Source of the DNA: Pseudomonas sp. TH43
Lineage (GTDB): Bacteria; Pseudomonadota; Gammaproteobacteria; Pseudomonadales; Pseudomonadaceae
Direction: 5' to 3'
NCBI RefSeq assembly: GCF_016650635.1
Contig: NZ_JAEKFI010000004.1
Span: 496,001 to 560,000, forward strand
Length of the DNA stretch: 64,000 nucleotides
Positions 17,147 through 23,919 of this stretch are shown here, piece after piece. A program made the translations under genes and the position numbers. The notes below the pieces were generated by a model. That model made no database searches. It was not told the DNA's origin and was given only the letters and a program-made list of their open reading frames with translations. How positions within the stretch are numbered: position 1 is the first letter of the stretch; every line of letters begins with the position of its first letter.

Positions 17147-18142
17147 ATGTCCAAGCAAGTCTCCACGCCCTTGCGGCGCGTCAGCATCCTGGCGATCGAC
17201 CAGGTTTTCGCTTTCACCCTCATGCAAGCCAAGGATTTTTTTCATGTGGCGAGCCTGCGTTACGGTAAGCAACTGGGCCACGGCCTGACTCCGGCGTTTG
17301 AAACCCGCCTGGTCAGCCCCGACGGTAAACCGGTGAAAAGCTTCAGTGACGTGGTCATCCCGGTGGACGGCGGTCTGGAAAACACCGATATCATCATCCT
17401 TCCAGCGTTCTGGGATGATTTCGATACGTTGTGCAGCCGTTACCCGCAAATCCTTCCTTGGCTACGCGAGCAGCACGCTCGCGGCGCCGTGCTCTGCGGT
17501 GAAGCCACCGGGGTGTTCTGGCTGGCCGAGGCCGGGCTGCTCAATGGCAAGGAAGCGACCACGTACTGGCGCTTCTTTAACGCCTTTGCCGAACGCTTCC
17601 CCAGGGTGCACCTCAATCAGGACAAGCACCTGACCGACGCTGACAATCTTTATTGCGCCGGCGGCACCACGTCGGCCTGCGATCTTTACATCTACCTGAT
17701 CGAGCGCTTCTGCGGCGCGAACGTGGCGCAAGCAGTGGCCCGCGACATTCTTTACGAAGTACAGCGCAACTATTCGCCGGGGCGTATCGGTTTCGGCGGG
17801 CAGAAGCTGCATCAGGATGTGATCATCCTGCAGATCCAGCATTGGCTCGAAGAGCATTTTGCCGACAAGTTCCGCTTCGAAGACGTCGCCCGCGAACACG
17901 GCATGAGCATCCGCAACTTCATGCGCCGCTTCCAGACCGCCACCGGCGACAAGCCGCTGCATTACCTGCAACGCCTGCGTATCGAGACCGCCAAGGGCTT
18001 GCTCTCGGGCAGTCGCAAGAGCATCAAGACCATCAGTTATGAGGTTGGTTACGACGATGCGAGCTTCTTTGCGCGGCTATTTCGCCAGCACACGGAGCTG
18101 TCGCCGAACCAGTATCGGCAGCAGTTTCAGCAGGCAGCATAA
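17147..18142 (+). CDS. GlxA family transcriptional regulator (DJ-1/PfpI plus AraC HTH)
   Basis: Two-domain regulator. Residues about 10-190 form a class I glutamine amidotransferase/DJ-1-like sensor (VSILAIDQVFAFTLMQAKDFF ... ARGAVLCGEATGVFWLAEAGLL), and residues about 215-325 hold the AraC-type double helix-turn-helix (FRFEDVAREHGMSIRNFMRRFQTATGDKPLHYLQRLRIETAKGLL ... ISYEVGYDDASFFARLFRQHTELSPNQYR). Members control amine, betaine or carnitine-type catabolism; the ligand is not evident here. It is divergent from the acyl-CoA dehydrogenase, suggesting that gene as target. Confidence 0.9.
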   Translation: MSKQVSTPLRRVSILAIDQVFAFTLMQAKDFFHVASLRYGKQLGHGLTPAFETRLVSPDGKPVKSFSDVVIPVDGGLENTDIIILPAFWDDFDTLCSRYPQILPWLREQHARGAVLCGEATGVFWLAEAGLLNGKEATTYWRFFNAFAERFPRVHLNQDKHLTDADNLYCAGGTTSACDLYIYLIERFCGANVAQAVARDILYEVQRNYSPGRIGFGGQKLHQDVIILQIQHWLEEHFADKFRFEDVAREHGMSIRNFMRRFQTATGDKPLHYLQRLRIETAKGLLSGSRKSIKTISYEVGYDDASFFARLFRQHTELSPNQYRQQFQQAA

Positions 18143-18168
18143 CCTAGGCGCAACAGCGAAATTCCAAT

Positions 18169-18257
18169 GTGGGAGCGAGCCTGCTCGCGAATTCGGTTTT
18201 ACATTCACTAAGATTGTTGGCTGACACACCGCTTTCGCGAGCAGGCTCGCTCCCACA
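18169..18257. repeat. REPIN: inverted pair of REP sequences
   Basis: GTGGGAGCGAGCCTGCTCGCGAA and its inverted copy surround about 45 bases; same family as the copy after tas. Confidence 0.9.
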
Positions 18258-18274
18258 GGGAAGATCTTCAGCGC

Positions 18275-18310
18275 ATAAAAAAGGGCCTGCAATTGCAGGC
18301 CCTTTTTATT
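18275..18310. terminator. Bidirectional terminator between the GlxA-type regulator and zapE
   Basis: AAAAAAGGGCCTGCAATTGCAGGCCCTTTTT: perfect 10-bp stem with A-run and T-run on the two sides. Confidence 0.92.
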
Positions 18311-18323
18311 TGCCGAACGCTAT

Positions 18324-19418
18324 TTAAGGCTTGTGCGCCCGCGACAGGAATTCGTGCGATTGCATTTCCAGCAGTCGGCTCAGCGTGCGCTGGAACTCGA
18401 AGTTCAGGCGGCCGCCGGTGTACAGATCTTTCAGCTCGACTTCGGCAGAAATGATCAGTTTGACGTTACGGTCGTAGAATTCGTCGACCATATTGATGAA
18501 GCGTCGGGCGATATCGTCGGTGGTGACGCTCATCTGCTCGACACCGCTTAGCAGCACGGCGTGGAAGATCTTGCCCAGTTCGATGTAGTCGTTCTGGCTG
18601 CGTGGGCCATCGCACAGTTCGCGGAAGTCGAACCAGGCCACGTCATCGCAAGTGCGCAGGGCACGGATTTCGCGGTTCTCGATCATCAACACGTCGTTCT
18701 CGACGGCTGCTGTGCATTCTGGCGTCAACGCCTTGAAGCTCTTGCGCAAGCTCTCGTGAGCGGCTTCGTCGAGCGGATAGTGGAACAGCTCCGCTTGTTC
18801 GAGGTGACGCAGACGGTAGTCGACGCCGCTGTCGACGTTGACGATCTCGGTGTTCTGCTTGATCAGCGCGATGGCTGGCAGGAAGCGCGCGCGTTGCAGG
18901 CCGTCCTTGTACAGACCGTCCGGGACGATGTTCGACGTCGCGACCAGAGTCACGCCGTTCTTGAACAGCTCTTCCATCAAGGTGCCGAGAATCATCGCGT
19001 CGGTGATGTCGGAAACGAAGAACTCATCGAAGCAGATCACCCGCGATTCAGTCGCAAAACGCTTGGCGATGATGGTCAGCGGATTTTTCTCGCCGCCGAG
19101 GGTTTTCATCTCTTCGTGCACGCGCTTCATGAAGCGGTGGAAGTGGGTGCGGGTCTTTTCCTTGAACGGCAGCGCTTCGAAGAAGGTGTCGACCAGGTAA
19201 GTCTTGCCGCGACCTACGCCGCCCCAGAAATACAGGCCCTTGACCGGCGTCTGATCTTTTTTGCCGAACAGCTTGCTCAGCAGACCCGGTTTGTTCTGAT
19301 CGGCGGCGATCAGATCCTCGTACAGACGCTGCAGATGACGCACAGCAGTTTCCTGCGCGGCGTCATGGAAGAAGTCCGGGCGTTTCAGATCAGCTTGGTA
19401 TCGTTCTAGGGGCGTCAT
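18324..19418 (-). CDS. zapE: Cell-division ATPase ZapE (AFG1-like)
   Basis: AAA+-type ATPase that in E. coli modulates the Z-ring under stress. Walker A is GGVGRGKT in GLYFWGGVGRGKTYLVDTF (about residues 62-80), Walker B is VICFDEFFVSDI, followed by LVATSNIVPDGLYKDGLQR. The length of 364 residues and the TPLERYQADLKRPDFFHDAAQ start match the family. It stands alone between two terminators. Confidence 0.95.
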   Translation of the reverse strand: MTPLERYQADLKRPDFFHDAAQETAVRHLQRLYEDLIAADQNKPGLLSKLFGKKDQTPVKGLYFWGGVGRGKTYLVDTFFEALPFKEKTRTHFHRFMKRVHEEMKTLGGEKNPLTIIAKRFATESRVICFDEFFVSDITDAMILGTLMEELFKNGVTLVATSNIVPDGLYKDGLQRARFLPAIALIKQNTEIVNVDSGVDYRLRHLEQAELFHYPLDEAAHESLRKSFKALTPECTAAVENDVLMIENREIRALRTCDDVAWFDFRELCDGPRSQNDYIELGKIFHAVLLSGVEQMSVTTDDIARRFINMVDEFYDRNVKLIISAEVELKDLYTGGRLNFEFQRTLSRLLEMQSHEFLSRAHKP

Positions 19419-19434
19419 AATTCGTTAGCAAGGC

Positions 19435-19470
19435 AACAAAAACGGGCCGTCACTGTAGCGACGGCCCGTG
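19435..19470 (-). terminator. Rho-independent terminator after trpS
   Basis: Stem ACGGGCCGTC/GACGGCCCGT around GCTACAGT-type loop, followed on the minus strand by TTTTTG, immediately below the trpS stop codon. Confidence 0.85.
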
Positions 19471-19508
19471 GGAATGGCAATCGGCCCTTGGTCGGACCGT
19501 GCCGCCGA

Positions 19509-20864
19509 TTAGTCCTGAACCGGGGTCAGCGCAACGCGCAGCGCCGCAACGGCCGCGTCCCGCGCAGCAGCGTCGGCGAACGCCGGGCTGTCGCCAACGC
19601 ACTCGCCTTCCAGCCAGACGTTGAAGCTCAGGTCTGCGCTGCGCACGTCCAGCGGCTGGCCGGATTGCAGTTGCTTGGTCACCTGGCCTGCGGTTTTGCC
19701 GTCGGCGAAGTTGCGCGACAGCAGCAGTTGCTCGCCATCGGCCGCCAGCAGACGGAAACGGAAGCTGCCATCGTCTTCACGGAAGCTGACGAAACGTGCG
19801 GCTTTCGCGGCTTTCTTCTTGGTGGTCGCAGCGACCTGAACCTGATTGACGAAGGAGCGCAGGCCAACGGCTTCGCGCAGTTCGTTGAGGAACGGCGTCG
19901 CCACGGCACGGGCCTTCTTCGCGCCGATCTGCAGGATGTCTTCCAGATCCGCCGGGCGCTCGATCAACTGGTGATACTTGTCGCGTGCTTCGCCGAGATC
20001 GTTGTCGAGCAATTGGAAGAGACGGTTCTTCGCCTCACCCCAACCCAGACCGCTGAGCAATTCGCTGCGGAACTCGTCAGCCTGCGCCGGCGTGGCGAAG
20101 GCCTGGAACAGCGTGAACAGGTGCGAGTTATCCGGATCCTTGGCTTCGCCCGGCGCTTTGGAGTCAGTGACGATCCGCGAGATCGCGTCCTTCATCTCTT
20201 TGGCGCTGGAGAACAACGGAATGGTGTTGTCGTAGCTCTTCGACATCTTGCGACCGTCGAGGCCTGGCAGCGTCGCCACGCTCTCTTCGATCAGCGCTTC
20301 GGGCATGGTGAAGAATTCTTTGCCCTGACCGAACAGGTGGTTGAAGCGCTGGCCAATGTCGCGGGCCATTTCCACGTGCTGGATCTGGTCACGACCGACC
20401 GGCACCTTGTGCGCGTTGAACATCAGAATGTCCGCCGCCATCAGCACCGGATAGCTGTACAAGCCCATGGTGATGCCGGCATCCGGGTCTTCACCGGTTT
20501 CAACGTTCTTGTCTACCGAGGCCTTATAGGCGTGGGCACGATTGAGCAGGCCCTTGGCGGCGACGCAGGTCAGCAGCCAGGTCAGCTCAGGGATTTCCGG
20601 GATGTCGGACTGGCGGTAAAAGGTCACGCGGTCGACATCGAGGCCACCGGCCAGCCAGGTCGCGGCGATTTCCAGACGCGAGCGCTGAATGCGCAGCGGG
20701 TCATCGCATTTGATCAGGGCGTGGTAGTCGGCCAGGAAGTAGAACGAATCGGCATTGCTGTCGCGACTGGCGAGGATCGCCGGGCGGATGGCGCCGGCGT
20801 AGTTGCCCAAGTGCGGGGTGCCGGTGGTGGTGATGCCGGTGAGGATACGGGTACGGTTCGTCAT
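19509..20864 (-). CDS. trpS: Tryptophanyl-tRNA synthetase with C-terminal DUF1508-like extension
   Basis: Class I aminoacyl-tRNA synthetase. The HIGH-type motif is TGTPHLGNY (near residue 14), and KMSKS lies at 206-210 in GRKMSKSYDN. The catalytic and anticodon parts end near residue 345; common bacterial TrpRS is about 330 residues, whereas this one has 451. The extra tail, after a Lys-rich linker, contains RFVSFREDDGSFRFRLLAADGEQ, resembling the small DUF1508/YegP fold. ATG was preferred to an upstream TTG eight codons earlier. Located directly downstream of the hydrolase gene, 24 bases away. Confidence 0.95.
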   Translation of the reverse strand: MTNRTRILTGITTTGTPHLGNYAGAIRPAILASRDSNADSFYFLADYHALIKCDDPLRIQRSRLEIAATWLAGGLDVDRVTFYRQSDIPEIPELTWLLTCVAAKGLLNRAHAYKASVDKNVETGEDPDAGITMGLYSYPVLMAADILMFNAHKVPVGRDQIQHVEMARDIGQRFNHLFGQGKEFFTMPEALIEESVATLPGLDGRKMSKSYDNTIPLFSSAKEMKDAISRIVTDSKAPGEAKDPDNSHLFTLFQAFATPAQADEFRSELLSGLGWGEAKNRLFQLLDNDLGEARDKYHQLIERPADLEDILQIGAKKARAVATPFLNELREAVGLRSFVNQVQVAATTKKKAAKAARFVSFREDDGSFRFRLLAADGEQLLLSRNFADGKTAGQVTKQLQSGQPLDVRSADLSFNVWLEGECVGDSPAFADAAARDAAVAALRVALTPVQD

Positions 20865-20888
20865 GGGTAATCGCTTGTCAGACTGCAA

Positions 20889-21518
20889 TCAATTCGAGAG
20901 ACGCGGCAGGATCAGATCCTTGAGATCGGTCAGCTTGCCATGAAAAAAGTGTCCGCATTCTGCCACTTTCAGCAGCTCATGGGGGCGCTGGAGTTTTTCC
21001 GACCAGTCGTAGACCAGCTGCGGATCGATGACTTCGTCGGTTTCCGGCTGGATCACCGTGAGTTCACCGTGTTGCGGCAGTTGGTCCTGCTCGCCAAGAC
21101 GCATCACCGCCGGGGCGACCATGAACAGATGCTTGAGCTGCACACCCTGCGCTTCGAGACGGCCGCCGAGACTTGCCGCAACAAATCCGCCGAAGGAGAA
21201 ACCGAACAGCGTCAGCGGCAGCTCCGGGTGTTTTTCCCGCAGCCACTGGGCGGCAGCCTGGGCATCGTCGACTTCACCGGTGCCCATGTCGTGCGAACCC
21301 TCGCTGGCGCCAACGCCGCGATAGTTGAAACGCAAGGTGATCAACCCCGCATCGCGCGCGGTGCGCTGCAGGGTCGAGACGACCTTGTTGAGCATGGTGC
21401 CGCCCTGCACCGGGTTCGGATGGCAGATCAGCGCGATGCCGCGTGGCTGCTCGTTGTCCAGGTACAAGCTTTCCAATTGACCCACCGGGCCGTCAATAAC
21501 AACTGGGGTTTCACGCAT
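20889..21518 (-). CDS. Alpha/beta hydrolase of the YsgA/dienelactone-hydrolase-like type
   Basis: Compact serine hydrolase of unknown substrate. The strand HPNPVQGGTMLNK supplies the oxyanion region, the nucleophile elbow is GFSFGG (Ser near residue 108), and the catalytic His is in VAECGHFFHGKL near the C-terminus; Asp is likely in PETDEVIDPQ. I took the ATG giving MRETPVV and 209 residues, since the longer open frame adds about 50 residues of unlikely composition. Its stop lies next to the trpS leader, so both may be on one transcript. Confidence 0.85.
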   Translation of the reverse strand: MRETPVVIDGPVGQLESLYLDNEQPRGIALICHPNPVQGGTMLNKVVSTLQRTARDAGLITLRFNYRGVGASEGSHDMGTGEVDDAQAAAQWLREKHPELPLTLFGFSFGGFVAASLGGRLEAQGVQLKHLFMVAPAVMRLGEQDQLPQHGELTVIQPETDEVIDPQLVYDWSEKLQRPHELLKVAECGHFFHGKLTDLKDLILPRLSN

Positions 21519-21662
21519 CAGCAAGGAAGGAACTCCGTGACCTCGAATCGGGTCGACTCGTCTAGCAAATTGTCTGTGCCAATCTATTGCGAGTGAATCG
21601 CGGTATACAGCGCAGGTTCGAGCCGTTAACGTAAAGCAAAGCCGTTTATAGAGGAAGGACTC

Positions 21663-22097
21663 GTGGAACACTCGCTCTTAGTTTGGTTGTTACCGACTCT
21701 TGCCCTGGTTGTGGGTGTCGCCATTGGATTCCTGATCGCGCGCGTTGTGCCCAGCGCCGCACCGAGCCGCACGCAGCGTCAACTGGATGATATCCAGGAG
21801 CGTTTCGACAGCTACCAGAACGAAGTGGTCACTCACTTCAACAGCACCGCAACGCTGGTCAAGAAGCTGACCCAGAGCTACCAGGAAGTGCAGGATCATC
21901 TCGCCGAGGGTGCCAACCGTCTGGCCCTGGACGAGCAGACCCGTCAACGCCTGATCGCTGCCCTGCATGCTGACGCCGTACAGACCCCACGCGAACGCCT
22001 GACGCCTCCGCGCGATCAGGAGCCGCCACGTGACTACGCACCGAAAACCCCGAACGCGCCGGGCATGCTCGATGAGCATTATGGTCTGAAGAAGTAA
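21663..22097 (+). CDS. zapG: ZapG/YhcB family inner-membrane protein (DUF1043), GTG start
   Basis: Single-pass inner-membrane protein linked in E. coli to envelope growth and division. Residues about 5-27 form the membrane segment (LVWLLPTLALVVGVAIGFLIARVV), followed by a long amphipathic coiled coil (QRQLDDIQERFDSYQNEVVTHFNSTATLVKKLTQSYQEVQDHLAEGANRL) and a Pro-rich tail. GAGGAAGGA lies at correct distance before the GTG. The length of 144 is near the family value. Confidence 0.9.
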   Translation: MEHSLLVWLLPTLALVVGVAIGFLIARVVPSAAPSRTQRQLDDIQERFDSYQNEVVTHFNSTATLVKKLTQSYQEVQDHLAEGANRLALDEQTRQRLIAALHADAVQTPRERLTPPRDQEPPRDYAPKTPNAPGMLDEHYGLKK

Positions 22098-22115
22098 CCA
22101 GCCTTAGCGCCAAAC

Positions 22116-22155
22116 AAAAAGCCCCCGGACAGTGATGTGTCCGGGGGCTTTTTGT
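22116..22155. terminator. Bidirectional-looking terminator after zapG
   Basis: AAAAAGCCCCCGGACA and its complement TGTCCGGGGGCTTTTT pair around a GTGATG loop. Confidence 0.92.
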
Positions 22156-22187
22156 ATCTGCTGTCTTCGGTTTCTGTTGCGCGCCCT

Positions 22188-22252
22188 TCGCGAGCAGGCT
22201 CGCTCCCACAGGGAACTGCATTTCAAAGGTGGGAGCGAGCCTGCTCGCGAAG
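22188..22252. repeat. REPIN: inverted pair of REP sequences
   Basis: Same family as the copy after tas; arms TTCGCGAGCAGGCTCGCTCCCACA and the inverted form with a 20-base loop. Confidence 0.9.
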
Positions 22253-22272
22253 GGGCCAGCACAGTCCACACA

Positions 22273-22313
22273 CAAAAATGCCCGGTCACAGGACCGGGCA
22301 TTTCCTCATGCGG
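22273..22313 (-). terminator. Terminator of the OmpA-like lipoprotein gene
   Basis: Stem AAATGCCCGGTC/GACCGGGCATTT; on the minus strand the descending arm runs into TTTTTG. Confidence 0.85.
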
Positions 22314-22321
22314 GCATTCGC

Positions 22322-23059
22322 TTACGGATATTGCTGAACCGTGCCCGGCTGCTGTTGCTGCTGACCACCATATTGCTGACCCGGGATCGCCTTCAGGTTG
22401 ACCTCAACCCGACGGTTCTGCGCCCGGCCATTGACGTCACCGTTGCTGGCAATCGGATTATCCGGGCCGGCGCCACGGGCTGTCAGGTTGGCACCACTGA
22501 CACCCTGCGACGTCAGGTAGGTCGCGACACTCTGCGCACGACGCTGCGACAGGTCCATGTTGTGCTGACGGCTGCCGGTGCTGTCGGTGTAACCGACGAT
22601 CTCGATCTGGTTCTGGTTGAACTCTTTCAGCGAGTTGGCCAGGTTGTTCAGCGGCTGATAGAAGCTCGATGCAATGTTCGCCGAGTCAGTCGCAAACGTG
22701 ATGTTGCCCGGCATGATCAGCTTGATCTGATCGCCCTGACGCTGAACTTCCACGCCAGTGTTGGCCATGCTGGCACGTAGTTTGGCTTCCTGCTTGTCAG
22801 CGTAGTAACCGTAACCGGCCGCCGAAGCACCCACCACAGCGGCGCCGATCAAGGCACCCTTGCCGCGATTGTTATGGTCGATGGCAGCACCGGCCAAAGC
22901 ACCGGCCAGAGCGCCAAGGCCACCGTACTTGGCGGTTTTGCTCATGCCTTGAGAGCCACCGTCGGCCTGACCCTGATTGTCATACGGGTTAGGCGAGGCG
23001 CAGCCGGACAGCATGGCCACGGCAGTAGCGACAATAATCAAACGACGCGTGGTGAACAT
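22322..23059 (-). CDS. OmpA-family peptidoglycan-binding lipoprotein with glycine zipper (YiaD-like)
   Basis: Outer-membrane lipoprotein anchoring to peptidoglycan. The signal ends in lipobox LSGC (Cys20). Residues about 45-90 form a glycine-zipper segment (YGGLGALAGALAGAAIDHNNRGKGALIGAAVVGASAAGYGYY). The C-terminal OmpA domain (about 105-225) contains EIVGYTDSTGSRQHNMDLSQRRAQSVATYL and NRRVEV, with the conserved Asp and Arg that hold diaminopimelate. It ends in a Gln-rich tail. A role in envelope stability is inferred from the family. Confidence 0.92.
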   Translation of the reverse strand: MFTTRRLIIVATAVAMLSGCASPNPYDNQGQADGGSQGMSKTAKYGGLGALAGALAGAAIDHNNRGKGALIGAAVVGASAAGYGYYADKQEAKLRASMANTGVEVQRQGDQIKLIMPGNITFATDSANIASSFYQPLNNLANSLKEFNQNQIEIVGYTDSTGSRQHNMDLSQRRAQSVATYLTSQGVSGANLTARGAGPDNPIASNGDVNGRAQNRRVEVNLKAIPGQQYGGQQQQQPGTVQQYP

Positions 23060-23168
23060 GGAAAGCTCCTACTTTTGCATTCTATGGTGGCCATTTGGCA
23101 ATGGACCTGTGCGGGCGTTGGATCATGACAATGCAGAAAAATTCCGCCGACGACTCGTGACAAAATAT

Positions 23169-23813
23169 TTAGGCCCGCACAAACGGGTTTTCGCGCATTT
23201 CATCACCCAGACGCGTATCCGGGCCGTGCCCGGTGACGACCGTTGCGTCTTCGTCCAGTGTGTACAGCCGCTGTTTGATCGAACGCACGATGGTCGCCTG
23301 ATCGCCGCCCCACAAATCCGTGCGCCCTACGCCGCGACGAAACAACGTATCGCCGGCTATCAACAGCTTAGCCTCGGAAAACCAAAAGCTCATGGAACCT
23401 GGCGTATGCCCCGGCGTATGCAGCGCCACGCCGCAGCCGCAAGCCAGTTCTTCATCATCGCTCAACCAGCGATCCGGCGATGGCACCGGAATGTAGGGCA
23501 CGCCGAACATCTGGCACTGCATCTCCAGGTTGTCCCACAGGAACTGATCTTCCTTGTGCAGATGCAGGGTCGCGCCGGTTTTCTCCTTCATCTGCCCGGA
23601 AGCCAGGAAGTGATCGAGGTGCGCGTGGGTATGGATGATGCTGACGACTTTCAGACCATGAGCATCGAGGCGCGCCATGATCAGGTCGGGGTTGCCGCCC
23701 GGGTCGACGACGATGGCTTTCTTCGTAACAGGGTCGCCGATGATCGTGCAGTTGCACTGAAGCGGACCGACGGGGAAGGTTTCGCGGATCAGCGACGGGG
23801 TTGGAGCAGACAT
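23169..23813 (-). CDS. MBL-fold metallohydrolase, type II glyoxalase-like (YcbL group)
   Basis: Metallo-beta-lactamase-fold hydrolase of 214 residues. The metal site motif THAHLDH is at about residues 62-68, the second His in LHTPGHTPGSMSFWF, the bridging Asp in LIAGDTLFRRGVGRTDLWGG, and the last His in VTGHGPDTRLGDEM. It lacks the C-terminal glutathione-binding domain of classic GloB, as in YcbL. Substrate unknown; hydroxyacyl-glutathione thioester hydrolysis is the likely activity. Confidence 0.9.
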   Translation of the reverse strand: MSAPTPSLIRETFPVGPLQCNCTIIGDPVTKKAIVVDPGGNPDLIMARLDAHGLKVVSIIHTHAHLDHFLASGQMKEKTGATLHLHKEDQFLWDNLEMQCQMFGVPYIPVPSPDRWLSDDEELACGCGVALHTPGHTPGSMSFWFSEAKLLIAGDTLFRRGVGRTDLWGGDQATIVRSIKQRLYTLDEDATVVTGHGPDTRLGDEMRENPFVRA

Positions 23814-23919
23814 GAAAATCCTCGACAGACGGCTAATGGCGTTTGCTCAGGATTCTACCTCGGGCAACGTCAGCGGTAACGCCGGTGCGGGCTTTGAGAT
23901 TCAGCTGGTGGCTTGCCGG

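Noticed and set aside
20455..20465. TGTACA-like sequence inside trpS
   Set aside because: Single half-site within coding sequence, no partner hexamer.
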